Positions 1 through 12,763 of a stretch of 64,000 nucleotides of DNA are shown one piece after another. The DNA is taken from NCBI RefSeq assembly GCF_009017415.1, contig NC_092409.1:1798001-1862000 (forward strand), given 5' to 3'. A program made the position numbers and the translations under genes. The stretch comes from Aspergillus flavus (Eukaryota > Ascomycota > Eurotiomycetes > Eurotiales > Aspergillaceae). Under the pieces are notes generated by a model. That model was given only the letters and a program-made list of their open reading frames with translations. It did not search any database and was not told where the DNA came from. Numbering within the stretch: the first letter of the stretch is position 1; the number at the start of each line of letters is the position of its first letter.

Positions 1-349
1 GGAAGAGACCGCCTTTGAGGCTGTTTGCCTGAGGTTCCAAATCCGTGGTCATCTTATCGTCCGTTTCTGGTAGTAGCCCTTACAGTGACTGTCATATTAT
101 GGTTCGTTTTCTATTTGAGCATGCAAATGCTGCCTCTACATTTCGTTTCATTTGTGTTTAGTATCCCCTTAATAAAATAACCCTGAGCCAACAGTAGAGA
201 TACCGCAAAAAAAAGACAGTATGAACAAACTTCCAGTAAAACCCGATAGACACGCCATGTATGAAGACTTGCAGCGAATGTGGAAGAAGGGCATAATTGG
301 ATTACATTTTGGAGTACAGGATTCAGGCACTGACCTCACAGCTTCAGCA
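1..349. other. Intergenic, 3' flank of cef1
   Basis: This stretch lies downstream of the cef1 stop codon and probably contains its 3' UTR. The short reading frames here are not supported by any recognisable protein. I see no RNA gene or repeat. Confidence 0.6.
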
Positions 350-2921
<2,572 letters not shown>

Positions 2922-3297
2922 GGCTGTTAAGATTCAGCAGCCGTCTTCAGATCAGTCGACCCCAATTATAGTATCGGTATGCGAGATTAGAAATACAGAA
3001 TTAAACTGAGCCCCCGGGGCTAGTGGCTAAAGGAGTCAGTGCCGATGATAACCTGACGCGGGCGAAAAGCACGTCGCTGCGAAGTCAGTCTTCAACTTGC
3101 GCGCGATAGCCGCGAAGAGCTTTAGCGCGGCAGACGCACTAGTATGTAATTTAATCGCCCCGCGATACGGTATTAGGTAAGCGGGTCCAGATTTTTGGTC
3201 GCAAATAATTCAGATTATCTACTAGTGCTAAAGAAAAAAGGAAAAGACTTTCCACCTTACAGTTCGATATTGCAATCTAGCTAGTAAGGTCTGCAGG
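2922..3297. promoter_or_regulatory. Divergent promoter cef1 / nop53
   Basis: The 376 bp between two divergent ATGs must hold both promoters and 5' UTRs. It is GC-rich in its centre (about 3010-3150) with several CGCG-containing words, and more AT-rich next to nop53. I cannot assign a specific factor site with confidence. Confidence 0.6.
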
Positions 3298-4693
3298 ATG
3301 TCTCCTTCCACAGATGCCCCCAAACAATTTAGCCAACCTTCCCGTAAGGGTAAAAAGGCGTGGCGTAAGAATGTGGATGTGACGGAGGTCCAAGAAGGTC
3401 TCCGGTTGTTGAAAGATGAGGAAATCAAAGGGTAAATATGAATTCATTTTCTTTCTCTCGATAATTCTAAAGGCTGATTTCACATTACAGCGGTGTCCTG
3501 GCAGAAAAGCCGTCCGAAGAGCTGTTCACCTTCGATACCACTGGTTCAACAGAAATTCGCAAAGCTGTCGAGAAACAGCACAAGCCGCTGAAATCGGAAG
3601 AAATCATTGCCCGGCGGTCAGTTATACCAGCGGTAGACACTCGCAAACGCAACAACTCCAAAGTGACAGATGGTGTTCTCGAACCGAAGACTAAGAAACA
3701 TAAGAGCGACTGGGTTACCCGCAAGGATTGGCTGCGCTTAAAACAAGTCGCTAAAGAGGGCAAGCCCATCAAAAAGGACGTGGGGGGTGAATTCTATGAT
3801 CCCTGGGCTGATGCTGAAGATCCAACACCTGTGGAGGATCCGCAGTTTGATTTCCTGGAGAAACCGAAGCCGAAGGTTGCGCCTGTGACACTAAAGGAAG
3901 CTCCGATCTCACTTGCCGCAAATGGAAAAGCGATTCCTGCTGTCCGCAAGCCGAACGCTGGCACAAGTTACAATCCAACCTTTGAGGAGTGGGATAGTCT
4001 TCTACAGGAACAAGGAGCCAAGGAGGTAGAGGCAGAGAAAAAGCGCCTGGAGGAGGAACGTAAAGAAGAAGAAAGACAGCGTCTGATTGCCGAGGCCAAG
4101 GATGACGATGGCGAGGTGAAGTCGGACGATGAAAGTGCCTGGGAAGGTTTTGAAAGCGAGTACGAGACCCCGGATTGGCTGAAGAAGAAACGTCCAGAGA
4201 GAAAGACGAAAGCGCAAAGGAATAAGATCAAGCGACGTAAGGAGGCTGAGAGGCAAGCAAAATGGGAGGAACAGATGAAGAAAAAGGAAGAGCAAGTTGA
4301 GCAGGCAAAATCTATCGCCGAGAAAATGAAACAGCAAGAGCTTGAGCGCGTCGAGTCTTCCGACTCTGAGGGAGAAGGTGATGATACTGTTTTGCGGCGA
4401 AAGCCCTTGGGTGGAAGGACATAGTATGTTTCCCCAGTCCTACTTGTATCTTATTCATTTACTGACCTCACACCAGTGCCCCCGAGCAAAAACTGGAGGT
4501 TGTCCTACCAGATGAACTGCAGGACTCACTACGCCTGCTGAAGCCAGAGGGTAATTTGCTCGATGACCGATTCCGGACATTAATCGTTCAAGGAAAGTTG
4601 GAATCTCGAAGGCCGGTTTCACAACCCAAGAAGGCAAAGAGAAAGTTGACGGAGAAATGGGGTCACAAGGATTTCAAGGTTCCGGGCTTGTAA
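3298..4693 (+). CDS. nop53: 60S ribosome biogenesis factor Nop53
   Basis: Nucleolar protein of the Nop53/GLTSCR2 family, needed for late pre-60S maturation and for guiding the Mtr4 helicase and exosome to the 7S pre-rRNA. Three exons: 3298-3431, 3491-4423 and 4477-4693, giving 427 residues. An arch-interacting motif of the LFxxD type (LFTFD, residues 56-60) is present; in yeast this motif binds the Mtr4 arch. The middle is acidic, then a long Lys/Glu-rich coiled coil (about 240-350) leads to the conserved C-terminal tail, which ends in HKDFKVPGL. The start is the first ATG of the exon. It is divergent from cef1 and in tandem with rex4, another rRNA-processing gene. Family call is secure; exon edges follow frame-consistent GT-AG introns of 59 and 53 nt. 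Confidence 0.93.
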
Positions 4694-5134
4694 ATAGATT
4701 CTCTTTTCGTTTTCATGTTGATTGTTTCTCACATAGACTTCTATTTGTATAATGAGGCGTTGTTAGATATAAAAAGTTCTTATGCTTTCCAATACCCCGC
4801 ATCGAGCCTCGAAAGGCTCCTTTTATTGTATAAACTGAAGCTTTTGTGTCTGAACTGATCCATCTCCCCTATAATCTATGCCACCAGAGAGTACCAAGTA
4901 AATGCCGATAAGCTCAGTAGATATAAGGAAGTTATGGCCAGCCAAAAGAACAGAGGAACGGAAGTGTTCGAGACTCCCGAGTGGGCCGTCCGAAAATTTA
5001 ACTTTAGCGCAATTTATCGGATTTATCGTCGATTCTGGAAAGTTGCTCCTCCGCATCAGATATCTTTCTTTGCTCCTCACATCGCCTATCCAGTACCAGA
5101 ACACAATGCGATAAGATCCTATCTGACCATTGGA
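4694..5134. other. Intergenic, nop53 3' flank and rex4 promoter
   Basis: The reading frame of rex4 stays open upstream to 4934, but the family's usual start (MDVK) lies at 5135, so the extra 67 codons are treated as 5' leader. No other feature is visible. Confidence 0.5.
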
Positions 5135-6141
5135 ATGGACGTGAAAAACCTTTCCAGCAATTGGAAGAAACTCCAGGAGACGCTGAAAAAGAACCCCATC
5201 TCCAGCTCCTCTACGAAACGCAAGACATCGGGTCGGGAAGGTCAAAATGGTGTGGTAAAGAAGCGAAAAACGGAAACAGTCGAAGGGAAAACTAAATCTG
5301 AACAATCTCATATATCGAAAAAGAGGAAGAGAATGGCCGACAACGCTGCTGAGGGGGGCAAGGATGACGTACAGGAAACCGTCTTGAAATCCATCACCCG
5401 GAAGAATTCTACTGCCTCGCTTGCGCCGCGACCTGACGTGAAGATTTCGAAGGCCAATGAGGGCCGGTCACCGACGTCAGTATTTCTCTGGTCTTTCAGC
5501 CATATGTTATGGTTAATCTTTGCTAATCCTGTGCTAGTGCGGAACTAGGTAAATATGTTGCGATGGACTGCGAGATGGTGGGAGTCGGCCCTAACCCCGA
5601 TAACGACTCGGCTCTTGCGCGTGTCAGTATCGTCAACTTCAACGGCGAACAAGTGTATGACTCCTTTGTACGACCGAAGGAAATGGTCACGGATTGGCGA
5701 ACGCATGTGAGCGGCATATTACCGAAGCATATGGTGGAAGCCCGGTCCCTCGAACAAGTTCAAAAAGATGTCGCAGAGATTATGGATGGACGAATACTCG
5801 TTGGGCATGCCTTGCGGAACGATCTGGATGCACTCCTTCTGAGCCATCCCAAGCGCGACATTAGAGACACTAGCAAACACCCACCATATCGGAAGATTGC
5901 CGGAGGCGGTTCTCCCCGCTTGAAAATGCTGGCTTCAGAATTTTTAGGTCTGGATATCCAGAGCGGCGCTCATTCTAGTGTGGAGGATGCTAAGGCTACA
6001 ATGCTTTTATACCGGCGAGATAAAGATGAATTCGAGAAGGAACACCTGAAGAAATGGCCGGTACGAGTGGTGGTTGAGAAGGAGGATGGAGATGACCAGA
6101 AGAAGAAGAAAAAGAAGAAGAAGAAGACGCGCAAGAGGTGA
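5135..6141 (+). CDS. rex4: RNA exonuclease 4 (DEDDh family)
   Basis: 3'-5' exoribonuclease of the Rex4/ISG20-like group involved in pre-rRNA processing (ITS1) in yeast. Two exons, 5135-5475 and 5538-6141, give 314 residues. A basic N-terminal half precedes the exonuclease domain. Catalytic residues are in place: D124 and E126 in the MDCEMVG motif (ExoI), D209 in [11 protein letters not shown] (ExoII), and H259 and D264 in HSSVEDA (ExoIII), defining the DEDDh subclass. The C-terminus is a run of lysines and arginines, a likely nucleolar signal. The intron starts GTCAGT, which is unusual but restores the frame exactly before [10 protein letters not shown]. Start chosen at 5135 because MDVK plus the following SSNWKKLQ is the common N-terminus; an upstream in-frame ATG at 4934 is the alternative. 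Confidence 0.93.
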
Positions 6142-6557
6142 TAAAGTTACATACAAGCTTGTCTATTATACCCAAATTTTATGGCGTTTGAAATCATTCA
6201 ATCCGACTACTTTGAGCATAGATTTTCGGGTTGCATACTGTATCTTGAGCAAGCATATAGAATTGGAATTATTATTATAGATACTTAGTCTTTGACATCA
6301 ATCGACGTATTCTGAGATTGAGATCCGAAAAAATGCAATGCTCATACTGTCGATCCGGTGATGCTCTGGGTTCGGAAATTTCCGCTCTTAACGGCACTTA
6401 AATCACTTTACGCGACGCGTGCGCCAGTTTACTCCCATCCATCATCCAGCTCATAGAACAACACCCTGAATTGATAAGCCACCAGCCAACTTCCTTGTAT
6501 TCGGCTCAGTCACCTCTTGTTTGCACTAGTCCATTAGAAATAATACCCAAACGCAAC
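6142..6557. other. Intergenic, rnh203 promoter
   Basis: Holds the 3' flank of rex4 and the promoter of the RNase H2 subunit gene, including the ACGCG-type sites listed separately. No gene is seen. Confidence 0.5.
6410..6420 (+). promoter_or_regulatory. MCB-like double ACGCG element
   Basis: Two overlapping ACGCG words (6410-6414 and 6415-6420), the second a full ACGCGT, lie about 140 bp before the rnh203 ATG. ACGCGT is the core of the MluI cell-cycle box bound by the MBF/Mbp1-type factor at S-phase genes in yeasts. RNase H2 works in replication, so the placement is sensible. Function here is inferred. Confidence 0.4.
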
Positions 6558-7116
6558 ATGTTCGCTGTCCAACCTCAGCAAGAGTCCTCAGGATCAGAAG
6601 ACGTGAATTCAACAAAGAACGTTACTCCCAATATTCTTCCTTGTCGAATTCATCATGACGGTCCTGTTGGGCCCCTGGGCCGCTACTGGAAGTCCGAAAC
6701 CGATGAAAAAGGTCAGCGCTCCCATTAGCCTTCTGGTCGCAAAATATTCATTGGCGCAGATAAAAACCTACAAACTGCCTACTTCCGCGGCCGTAAGCTG
6801 CGAGGTCGGCGTGTTGCAATTCCAGAAGGTTATGAAGGTGAGTGATTATATATGGCTGTCTTAAACCTGCAGACTATAACAATCCAACTCAGGGATTGTC
6901 GCGCTCCCAACAGAGCGTGTAATGCCATCGACGCAACGCAACGCAAATTCTACGATCAACGAGGAAACGGAACAGGAAGAACCAGTCAAGATCCTGGAGA
7001 AACAGGCTACTTTCAATGAATATGTGGTGTGGGGTCATGAACTGACACCTGCGGCGGATGACTCCTTCGTCAAGGGAGTTGAAGAGTGGCTGAAATTGGC
7101 AGAAGCGGTGGGTTAA
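6558..7116 (+). CDS. rnh203: Ribonuclease H2 subunit C
   Basis: Non-catalytic subunit of the nuclear RNase H2 complex, which removes ribonucleotides and RNA primers from DNA. Three exons, 6558-6711, 6760-6837 and 6893-7116, give 151 residues. The two family blocks are clear: LPCRIHHDGPV (about 27-37) and FRGRKLRGRRV (60-70) followed by PEGYEGIV. The C-terminal part (EYVVWGHE, about 120-127) also matches the family and pairs with subunit B in known structures. The first intron is short (48 nt) and begins GTCAGC. The translation stops soon after the EEWLKLAE helix, normal for the family. An MCB-like element lies upstream. Start is the first ATG of the exon. Confidence 0.88.
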
Positions 7117-7890
7117 AACATCTCCCCCTCCCTCTTTTTTCGATTTTGTGCGTGTGTGTGTTCGAAGACTGATCGCTAGTAGATGCACTGCCAACCTAGT
7201 GACGAAAAGAAATCCTCATGAAGTCGGCCCCGATTTATCTGTGGACATCCTACGCGACGAAATCATTTTGGTATATAGACACTTCCCTGTTGAGCACTAC
7301 TCGTGTATTTGCAGAATACACTCCCCTAGAGAAATGGCAGCGGCGCCTGACAAGATGCGGCTGCACTTGTTTGACACATTGGCCAGCCGCCGCACATTGA
7401 CATTCTCATTTCACCACGGTGAACTGTGGTGAATTGTGCTTGACCATGATCATCTATCAATGGTGAAATACCTGCGACCCTGTTTATGAGGCCCATGAGG
7501 ATTTCAATCCGGCTAGAAACATATGCCTCCGTCCAATATTTACGTATATAAGCCCTCATTGGCGGCTCAGTCCCTTGCTTTGCTTTCTTCAGCGTGTCGG
7601 CATCATTTTTTTATAACGTGGTGTCTAGGAGCTACATACAGTGCCCAAAGAGACTGTACTATTTTAGCATATAGATAAGTCATATGTATGCTTTCGAAGG
7701 CCAAAGCTTGCATTATCTGGTTGGATCTCGACTATTCGCCCTTCTGGTGAAGAACTATATCGAAGTTGATCACAGTATCGATAATATTGATAAGTATTGA
7801 CCGCCCAACTATTCTGCCGGGCACATGTCAAGGATACGGGGTAAATTTAGTTCAAGATCGACCTTCAACTTTTTGATACCCCACACAATC
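7117..7890. other. Intergenic between rnh203 and the DcpS gene
   Basis: 774 bp without a supported gene. Small overlapping frames on both strands lack recognisable domains. It should carry the 3' UTR of rnh203 and the promoter of the next gene. Confidence 0.5.
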
Positions 7891-9007
7891 ATGCAAGCCA
7901 GCAACGACACAAAAGTGGCGCCCGAAGCACTGATCTCGAAATTCGAGATCGGTAGGCTGCTCAGACAAGGTTTGAACCTCCTGTACTATCAGAACTGGCC
8001 CTTCACACAAACCGCTATCGTCAATACCTCAGTAACTGAGAAAGGTATACATAGATCAGAGCGGCCGTCGCATTGCTCTCCTGGGAACAATCGAAGGGAA
8101 ACAAGGCATTCTCATAGCCGAACGAGCGGCCTTCGCTACCGAATCTCTCGAGGTATTGAAAGCGTTCCACTCAGCAATCACCCGTGTAAACAACCTGGGT
8201 GATAATGACATCTACCGCTGGTACCTAGCGTCGTCTGGTGTCGACAGTGAGGGCCATCAATCTACCGACCTCAAACTGAACCTCATCTGGCCATGTACCG
8301 AGCAGCATATCAAGAAGTACTCCGATCAGGTTCTGCGCATGGTGACCGAAACACCTGAGATTTACCGGGACTATATCCGGCCGTATATGAGTGCCAAGCG
8401 GGAAGAGGGCCGGTTGAACTGGGTGTTTAACATTCTTGAAGGCCGAACGGAACAGGAAGATGTTATTCTTCGCGACCAGGGTCACGGTCCCGAGGACGGG
8501 TTCCTGATGCTTCCGGATCTTAACTGGGATCGGAAAACGATGGGCTCGTTACATCTGCTGGCTCTTGTGCAGCGGAGGGATATCTGGAGCTTACGCGATT
8601 TGAAGAAGAAACATATCCCTTGGTTGAAGTATCTGCGTCAGCGGTTGTTAGAGGGTACGGCAAATATGTATCCGGATTTGGATCAGGATCAGCTCAAGCT
8701 TTATGTGCACTGTAAGTGGTATTTTGTAGGCACCTGAGGGAACAATGATTAACAGTCATCAGATCAACCGACATATTATCACTTCCACGTTCACATTGTC
8801 AATGTCATGCTGGAAGCTGGCGCTACGCAGGCTACGGGCAAAGCTTTTGGGTTGGAGAACCTCATCTCTCAGTTGGAGACTATTTCTGGCGACGAGGAAG
8901 CGAGTATGGCCGATGTCAGCTTGTCTTATTTCCTCGGAGAGGCCAGTGAGCTGTGGACCAATATCTACGAGCCGTTGAAACGGGGAGTGAAACCACTGCG
9001 GAACTAG
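7891..9007 (+). CDS. dcs1: Scavenger mRNA decapping enzyme (DcpS/Dcs1)
   Basis: HIT-superfamily hydrolase that cleaves the m7GpppN cap left after 3'-5' mRNA decay. Three exons, 7891-7969, 8055-8711 and 8763-9007, give 326 residues, a normal length. The N-terminal swapped domain includes QDQSGRRIALLGTIEG (about 26-41). The C-terminal HIT domain carries the histidine triad H252, H254 and H256 in YYHFHVHIVNV, with the middle histidine as nucleophile in the family. A conserved RDQ plus LMLPDLNWD block (about 166-185) is the cap-binding region. Introns interrupt the gene right after FEIGRLLRQ and just before the triad; the second one ends at CATCAG, chosen because it alone gives HYQPTYYHFH. Start is the first ATG. 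Confidence 0.95.
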
Positions 9008-9396
9008 AAATGTGTTCTAGCTATAGACAGGAAGGCCATAGACAGAGTTATGAATGAGATGAATTTATGACAGCGACCTATCCCGATGAAAGTATCTACA
9101 TAACTTCTTTACTGAGTGTATCATAGTTAACAAATGATCTGACTGCCTGGCCCATCTAGCTAATATATTGGTTGGAGTAGTCCGTAGACGTTTAAAGCTA
9201 TCACATGTCATTGAATGGAAGGCGGAAACCCCGATTAAATAAATTAGTATATTTAACTGAGACCCCGCAGATCAACTCCAACCCCTCACTAACATCATTT
9301 TACCAACCCCATCACTCCACTTTGACCTCAGAACCTTTCATTTCACACCAAAACCCCGTATTGATAATACATCCAAGGAAAGAACCGATAAGCAAG
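9008..9396. other. Intergenic, DcpS 3' flank and UCH promoter
   Basis: 389 bp with no gene visible. The last 100 bp before the next ATG are rich in CCC/ACC and AAC words, typical of a 5' UTR in these fungi. Confidence 0.5.
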
Positions 9397-10216
9397 ATGA
9401 CAGACCATGTCGATGTCCCAGAAACCAACAAGGCCTTCGTGCCCCTCGGTATATAATACCCCAAACCAAACCAGCAGAGAAGGCAAGAGGGCACCAACTG
9501 ACCTAATGAACACAGAAAACAACCCAGAAGTGATGTCGCACTTAGTCCACCAGCTCGGTCTCCCACCAAGCCTAGGCTTCACAGACGTATACTCAATCGA
9601 CGAGCCAGACCTCCTAGCCTTCGTCCCCCGTCCCTCGCACGCCCTCCTCCTCGTCTTCCCCGTCTCCAAAACCTACGAATCGTCCCGCATGTCCGAAGAC
9701 AGCAAGCTCACCGACTATACTGGCTCGGGACCTTCGGAACCCGTCATGTGGTTCAAACAGACGATCCGGAATGCTTGCGGTTTGATCGGATTGTTGCACG
9801 CTGTGTCCAATGGAGAGGCTCGGAAACAGGTCCTTCCTGGATCTGATTTGGATGGGCTTTTGCGGGATGCGGAGCCGCTTAGTCCTATCGACAGAGCGAA
9901 TCTACTATATGAGAGCAAGGCGCTAGAGAGTGCTCATGCTGATGCGGCGAAGTTAGGTGATACTACGGCGCCCCAGGCAGAGGATTCCGTTGACTTGCAC
10001 TTTGTTGCGTTTGTGAAGGGGGTTGATGGAAGGTTGTGGGAGCTGGATGGGAGGAGGAAGGGTCCGTTGGAAAGGGGAAAGTTGGATGAGGATGAGGATG
10101 CATTGAGCGAGAAGGCGCTCGAGCTGGGAGTTAGGAGGTTCTTGAAGACTGAGGCTCAGGGTGGTAACCCGGACTTGAGGTTCAGTTTGGTCAGTTTGGG
10201 GCCTGTTTTTGATTAA
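9397..10216 (+). CDS. Ubiquitin C-terminal hydrolase, UCH family (Yuh1/UCH-L3 type)
   Basis: Cysteine protease of peptidase family C12 that removes small adducts from the ubiquitin (and in some cases Nedd8/Rub1) C-terminus. Two exons, 9397-9448 and 9516-10216, give 250 residues, a normal length for the small UCH class. The catalytic set is complete: Q99 (oxyanion) and C105 in the FKQTIRNACGLIGLLHA block, H179 in VDLHFVAFV and D195 in WELDGRRKGP. The N-terminus WENNPEVM-like block reads LENNPEVMSHLVHQLG, as usual. The Ala/Asp-rich loop before H179 corresponds to the crossover loop. The first exon is only 52 nt. The call is secure; the exact substrate preference cannot be read from sequence. 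Confidence 0.94.
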
Positions 10217-10464
10217 AAGGCATGTTCCTGTATCTTTTCGTTTGTGTATACATATTCGAATAGGTGTTTGGGAGTTTACATATGCTGGCTGGGTTTGCTC
10301 GGGCTAGAGTGGCTCAGGTGAAGACAATGGCCAGGTATCTACGGTGGATGTAGTATCAACGACTGTAATGATGAATCAATTACGGCTGTATATTATCCTA
10401 TGTATAACAGAGATGTCAAAAAGTGAACTTGAGTATATAAATATACATTATAAACCAATTCGGG

Positions 10465-12054
10465 TCAACTCAAGCTTGTATCATTTCCTTGAACCCACCA
10501 TTCCTCTGAGTTGAACTTCAGAGCTTCATCTCCACAGGCCCACCACCCGGCTGTTAAATTGCGTGCGAATACCTCCAAAGCTGAATATGTCGTGCGAATT
10601 TCTGAATTAGGAGAAGGAGAACCATCGGCAAAGAAAATCTTCTCAAATATTTCCTTTAAATTCGGCTTCCGGGAATGCACATCCGGAACAGCGGCAATGA
10701 ATCTCCTAGTGACAATACCACCACCCCTTTTATCCGATGGACCAGCCTGTTGCCTCCTCCCTACGACTAGAACTTCATAAGGTTTCCGCCAGAGGCCATC
10801 TAGCGGCGTGATAGGATCCCCATTTGTGGTGGTCTTGATCCAGATCCATTCCTCGCAGACGGAAAGACCCGCGCCTTGGATAGCATCATAGGCTATTTTC
10901 CGCGCTTTTGCAGAGTTGGTAATCCATATGGCAGCTATAGAGCTCTGGGTCTGTTTCTTGGTCGGCTCTGGGACCGATGCACGATCATCAGAAGTGCCAC
11001 AATGGACGTTGCGATGACTGTCTTGCAAGTGCACCCTGAGTATATCTCGAATACGCTGCATCAGTAGGCCGTTCTCGAGGTAGTGCTGTGTATGGTAATG
11101 TCCGCTGCGTCGAACAGATCTATTCACCCATGGCGGATCAAGGAGGATTAGATCGAATCTCCGGTCTCGAGTAAGACCCGGTATAGGGTCTATGTATCTG
11201 TTAGGCGTCGTAGCCGACTGTGATATAGGCAGTTTGCAAAGTAAGAAACTCGACAGTGGCGGTATATAGTACGTATGGTTATGGTGTTCGGCGCACTTGG
11301 TCTCAGTCAAGTCGTCGTGTCTTTCCAATACGCAACCAGCTCTCACGGTTGCGTGGTCAGAGGACGTATTTCTAACGACAACATCGCACAGGCCCGACAT
11401 AGAGTCGAACAAATTCAACCCAGGCGAGAGAACCAAAGGCGGATTGTCAAGCTCTGGGCTCCGAGGCGCGCCCTGTAACTTGGTAGATTTTCCAGGAACG
11501 ATTGAGTCCGTGGAGTCCTCGACTGGGACTCGGCAGTCACCATTGCCACTGGACTCTTTACTTTTTCGACTTCTTTTCCCTAGAGATACATTTCGTCCGG
11601 GATGATGCGCAGTGCAATTCCGTCCGGAGTCATGTGCTACGGTCCTTCTTTCAAAGCACCATTCACCACTGAGGCCCACTCGAATTTCATGCAGCGCTTC
11701 TCCTACCAAAGGTGAGATGGCATCATAGATTTCTCGCTCTGAAACAGGGATTCTTTGTATGACTTTTGCCCTTGCAGCATCCGTTTTTGGTTCTGTGGAG
11801 CCGGGGTAAGGTGCTCTCAGGGGTGTTGAAGATAAAAGATGCCTTGCACAGACGTTCGTGCTCGAGATTAATTTCGAAGAATTTGGTGGTGGCTCCTGTT
11901 GGATTGGTGAGAACTCCTGTGCGAGAGCAATGGATGTGGGAATGTCAAGAAGAAAGACTGTATTCTGAGAGTTTTGATAGAGAATTGAGGATCGAGTCAT
12001 TGCTGGTTGCTGACTGTCTTGTGGTTTGGCAATGCCACTGTTCTTGGAGAACAT
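10465..12054 (-). CDS. MT-A70 family methyltransferase, METTL4-like
   Basis: Predicted S-adenosylmethionine-dependent N6-adenine methyltransferase. Single exon, 529 residues. The catalytic DPPW motif is at 306-309 within RFDLILLDPPWVNRS. Downstream are the MT-A70 strands around AIWITNSA, EEWIWIKTTTNGDPITPLDGLWRKPYEVLVVG and a C-terminal FARNLTAGWWACGDEALKF block, which is the METTL4 branch signature rather than METTL3/14 (Ime4/Kar4). In animals and plants METTL4 methylates U2 snRNA (m6Am) and is debated as a DNA 6mA enzyme; the substrate here is unknown. The N-terminal 280 residues are poorly conserved, with a low-complexity stretch at about 130-200. A second in-frame ATG (residue 19, before TRSSILYQN) may be the true start. 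It faces the UCH gene tail to tail. Confidence 0.85.
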   Translation of the reverse strand: MFSKNSGIAKPQDSQQPAMTRSSILYQNSQNTVFLLDIPTSIALAQEFSPIQQEPPPNSSKLISSTNVCARHLLSSTPLRAPYPGSTEPKTDAARAKVIQRIPVSEREIYDAISPLVGEALHEIRVGLSGEWCFERRTVAHDSGRNCTAHHPGRNVSLGKRSRKSKESSGNGDCRVPVEDSTDSIVPGKSTKLQGAPRSPELDNPPLVLSPGLNLFDSMSGLCDVVVRNTSSDHATVRAGCVLERHDDLTETKCAEHHNHTYYIPPLSSFLLCKLPISQSATTPNRYIDPIPGLTRDRRFDLILLDPPWVNRSVRRSGHYHTQHYLENGLLMQRIRDILRVHLQDSHRNVHCGTSDDRASVPEPTKKQTQSSIAAIWITNSAKARKIAYDAIQGAGLSVCEEWIWIKTTTNGDPITPLDGLWRKPYEVLVVGRRQQAGPSDKRGGGIVTRRFIAAVPDVHSRKPNLKEIFEKIFFADGSPSPNSEIRTTYSALEVFARNLTAGWWACGDEALKFNSEEWWVQGNDTSLS

Positions 12055-12763
12055 CGGAGAAGTAGAGATGCGGATCCTTCCAAGGAAAATGTCTGACAGA
12101 CGATTTTCCCAACCTTTATATATATGTTATCCCCAGGACTAAGTGCCAAAAGAAAGAGAGCTAAAAGAGTATTAAACTACAGCCACGAGAGGTAAAATAG
12201 GAATATGTTGTCTATTTTAGAAAATGTGGATTCCTAACGAGATACAGGTACCGCTGGTCAAACAATTCACGAAGCTTCGTATCGAGACTATCAAGGAAAT
12301 TCGTCACATCACCAGCAGTCTAAACCCACTGCAAGATCGAGACCACAAGAAATACAGGACTTTGAGTGATAAAAAAAAACAACAGAGACAATAATAACAA
12401 CGACAACTCTCCTTGTATCCAACACAACTATGGTTGAAGAAACACGGCTTGAAACTCGGTGGTTCGCACCACTTGATGCTATATTGACAAATGTGACACC
12501 ACCATGCTCTTTAAAGATGAGATAAAAATGAAAACGAAAAATGGAAATGGAAATAAAAACCAGCAACACTTTTCCCTCTGTCATCTCTCCTTTCCCCCTC
12601 TTCCAAGACGATCCAGCGTCAGTCTAGGTGAGATAAGGGTCATTTCATACATATAACCATACTACTCCGTATCCGGAAAAGTAGCAAAAAGTGGAATGAA
12701 AAAAATGTTAACTTTATACATAAAGTTGAAACAGAAGTTGGATTAAAAGGTCATATGCGAGCC
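12055..12763. other. Intergenic between METTL4-like gene and PUF gene
   Basis: Promoter of the minus-strand METTL4-like gene (right after its start) and the 3' UTR of the minus-strand PUF gene. Rich in A and AAC words around 12360-12420. One copy of TACTCCGTA lies at 12663-12671. No gene is supported. Confidence 0.5.

Noticed and set aside
7636..7651. 16-base word shared with about 59729-59744
   Set aside because: In 64 kb about one such match between two places is expected by chance, and the flanks do not align.
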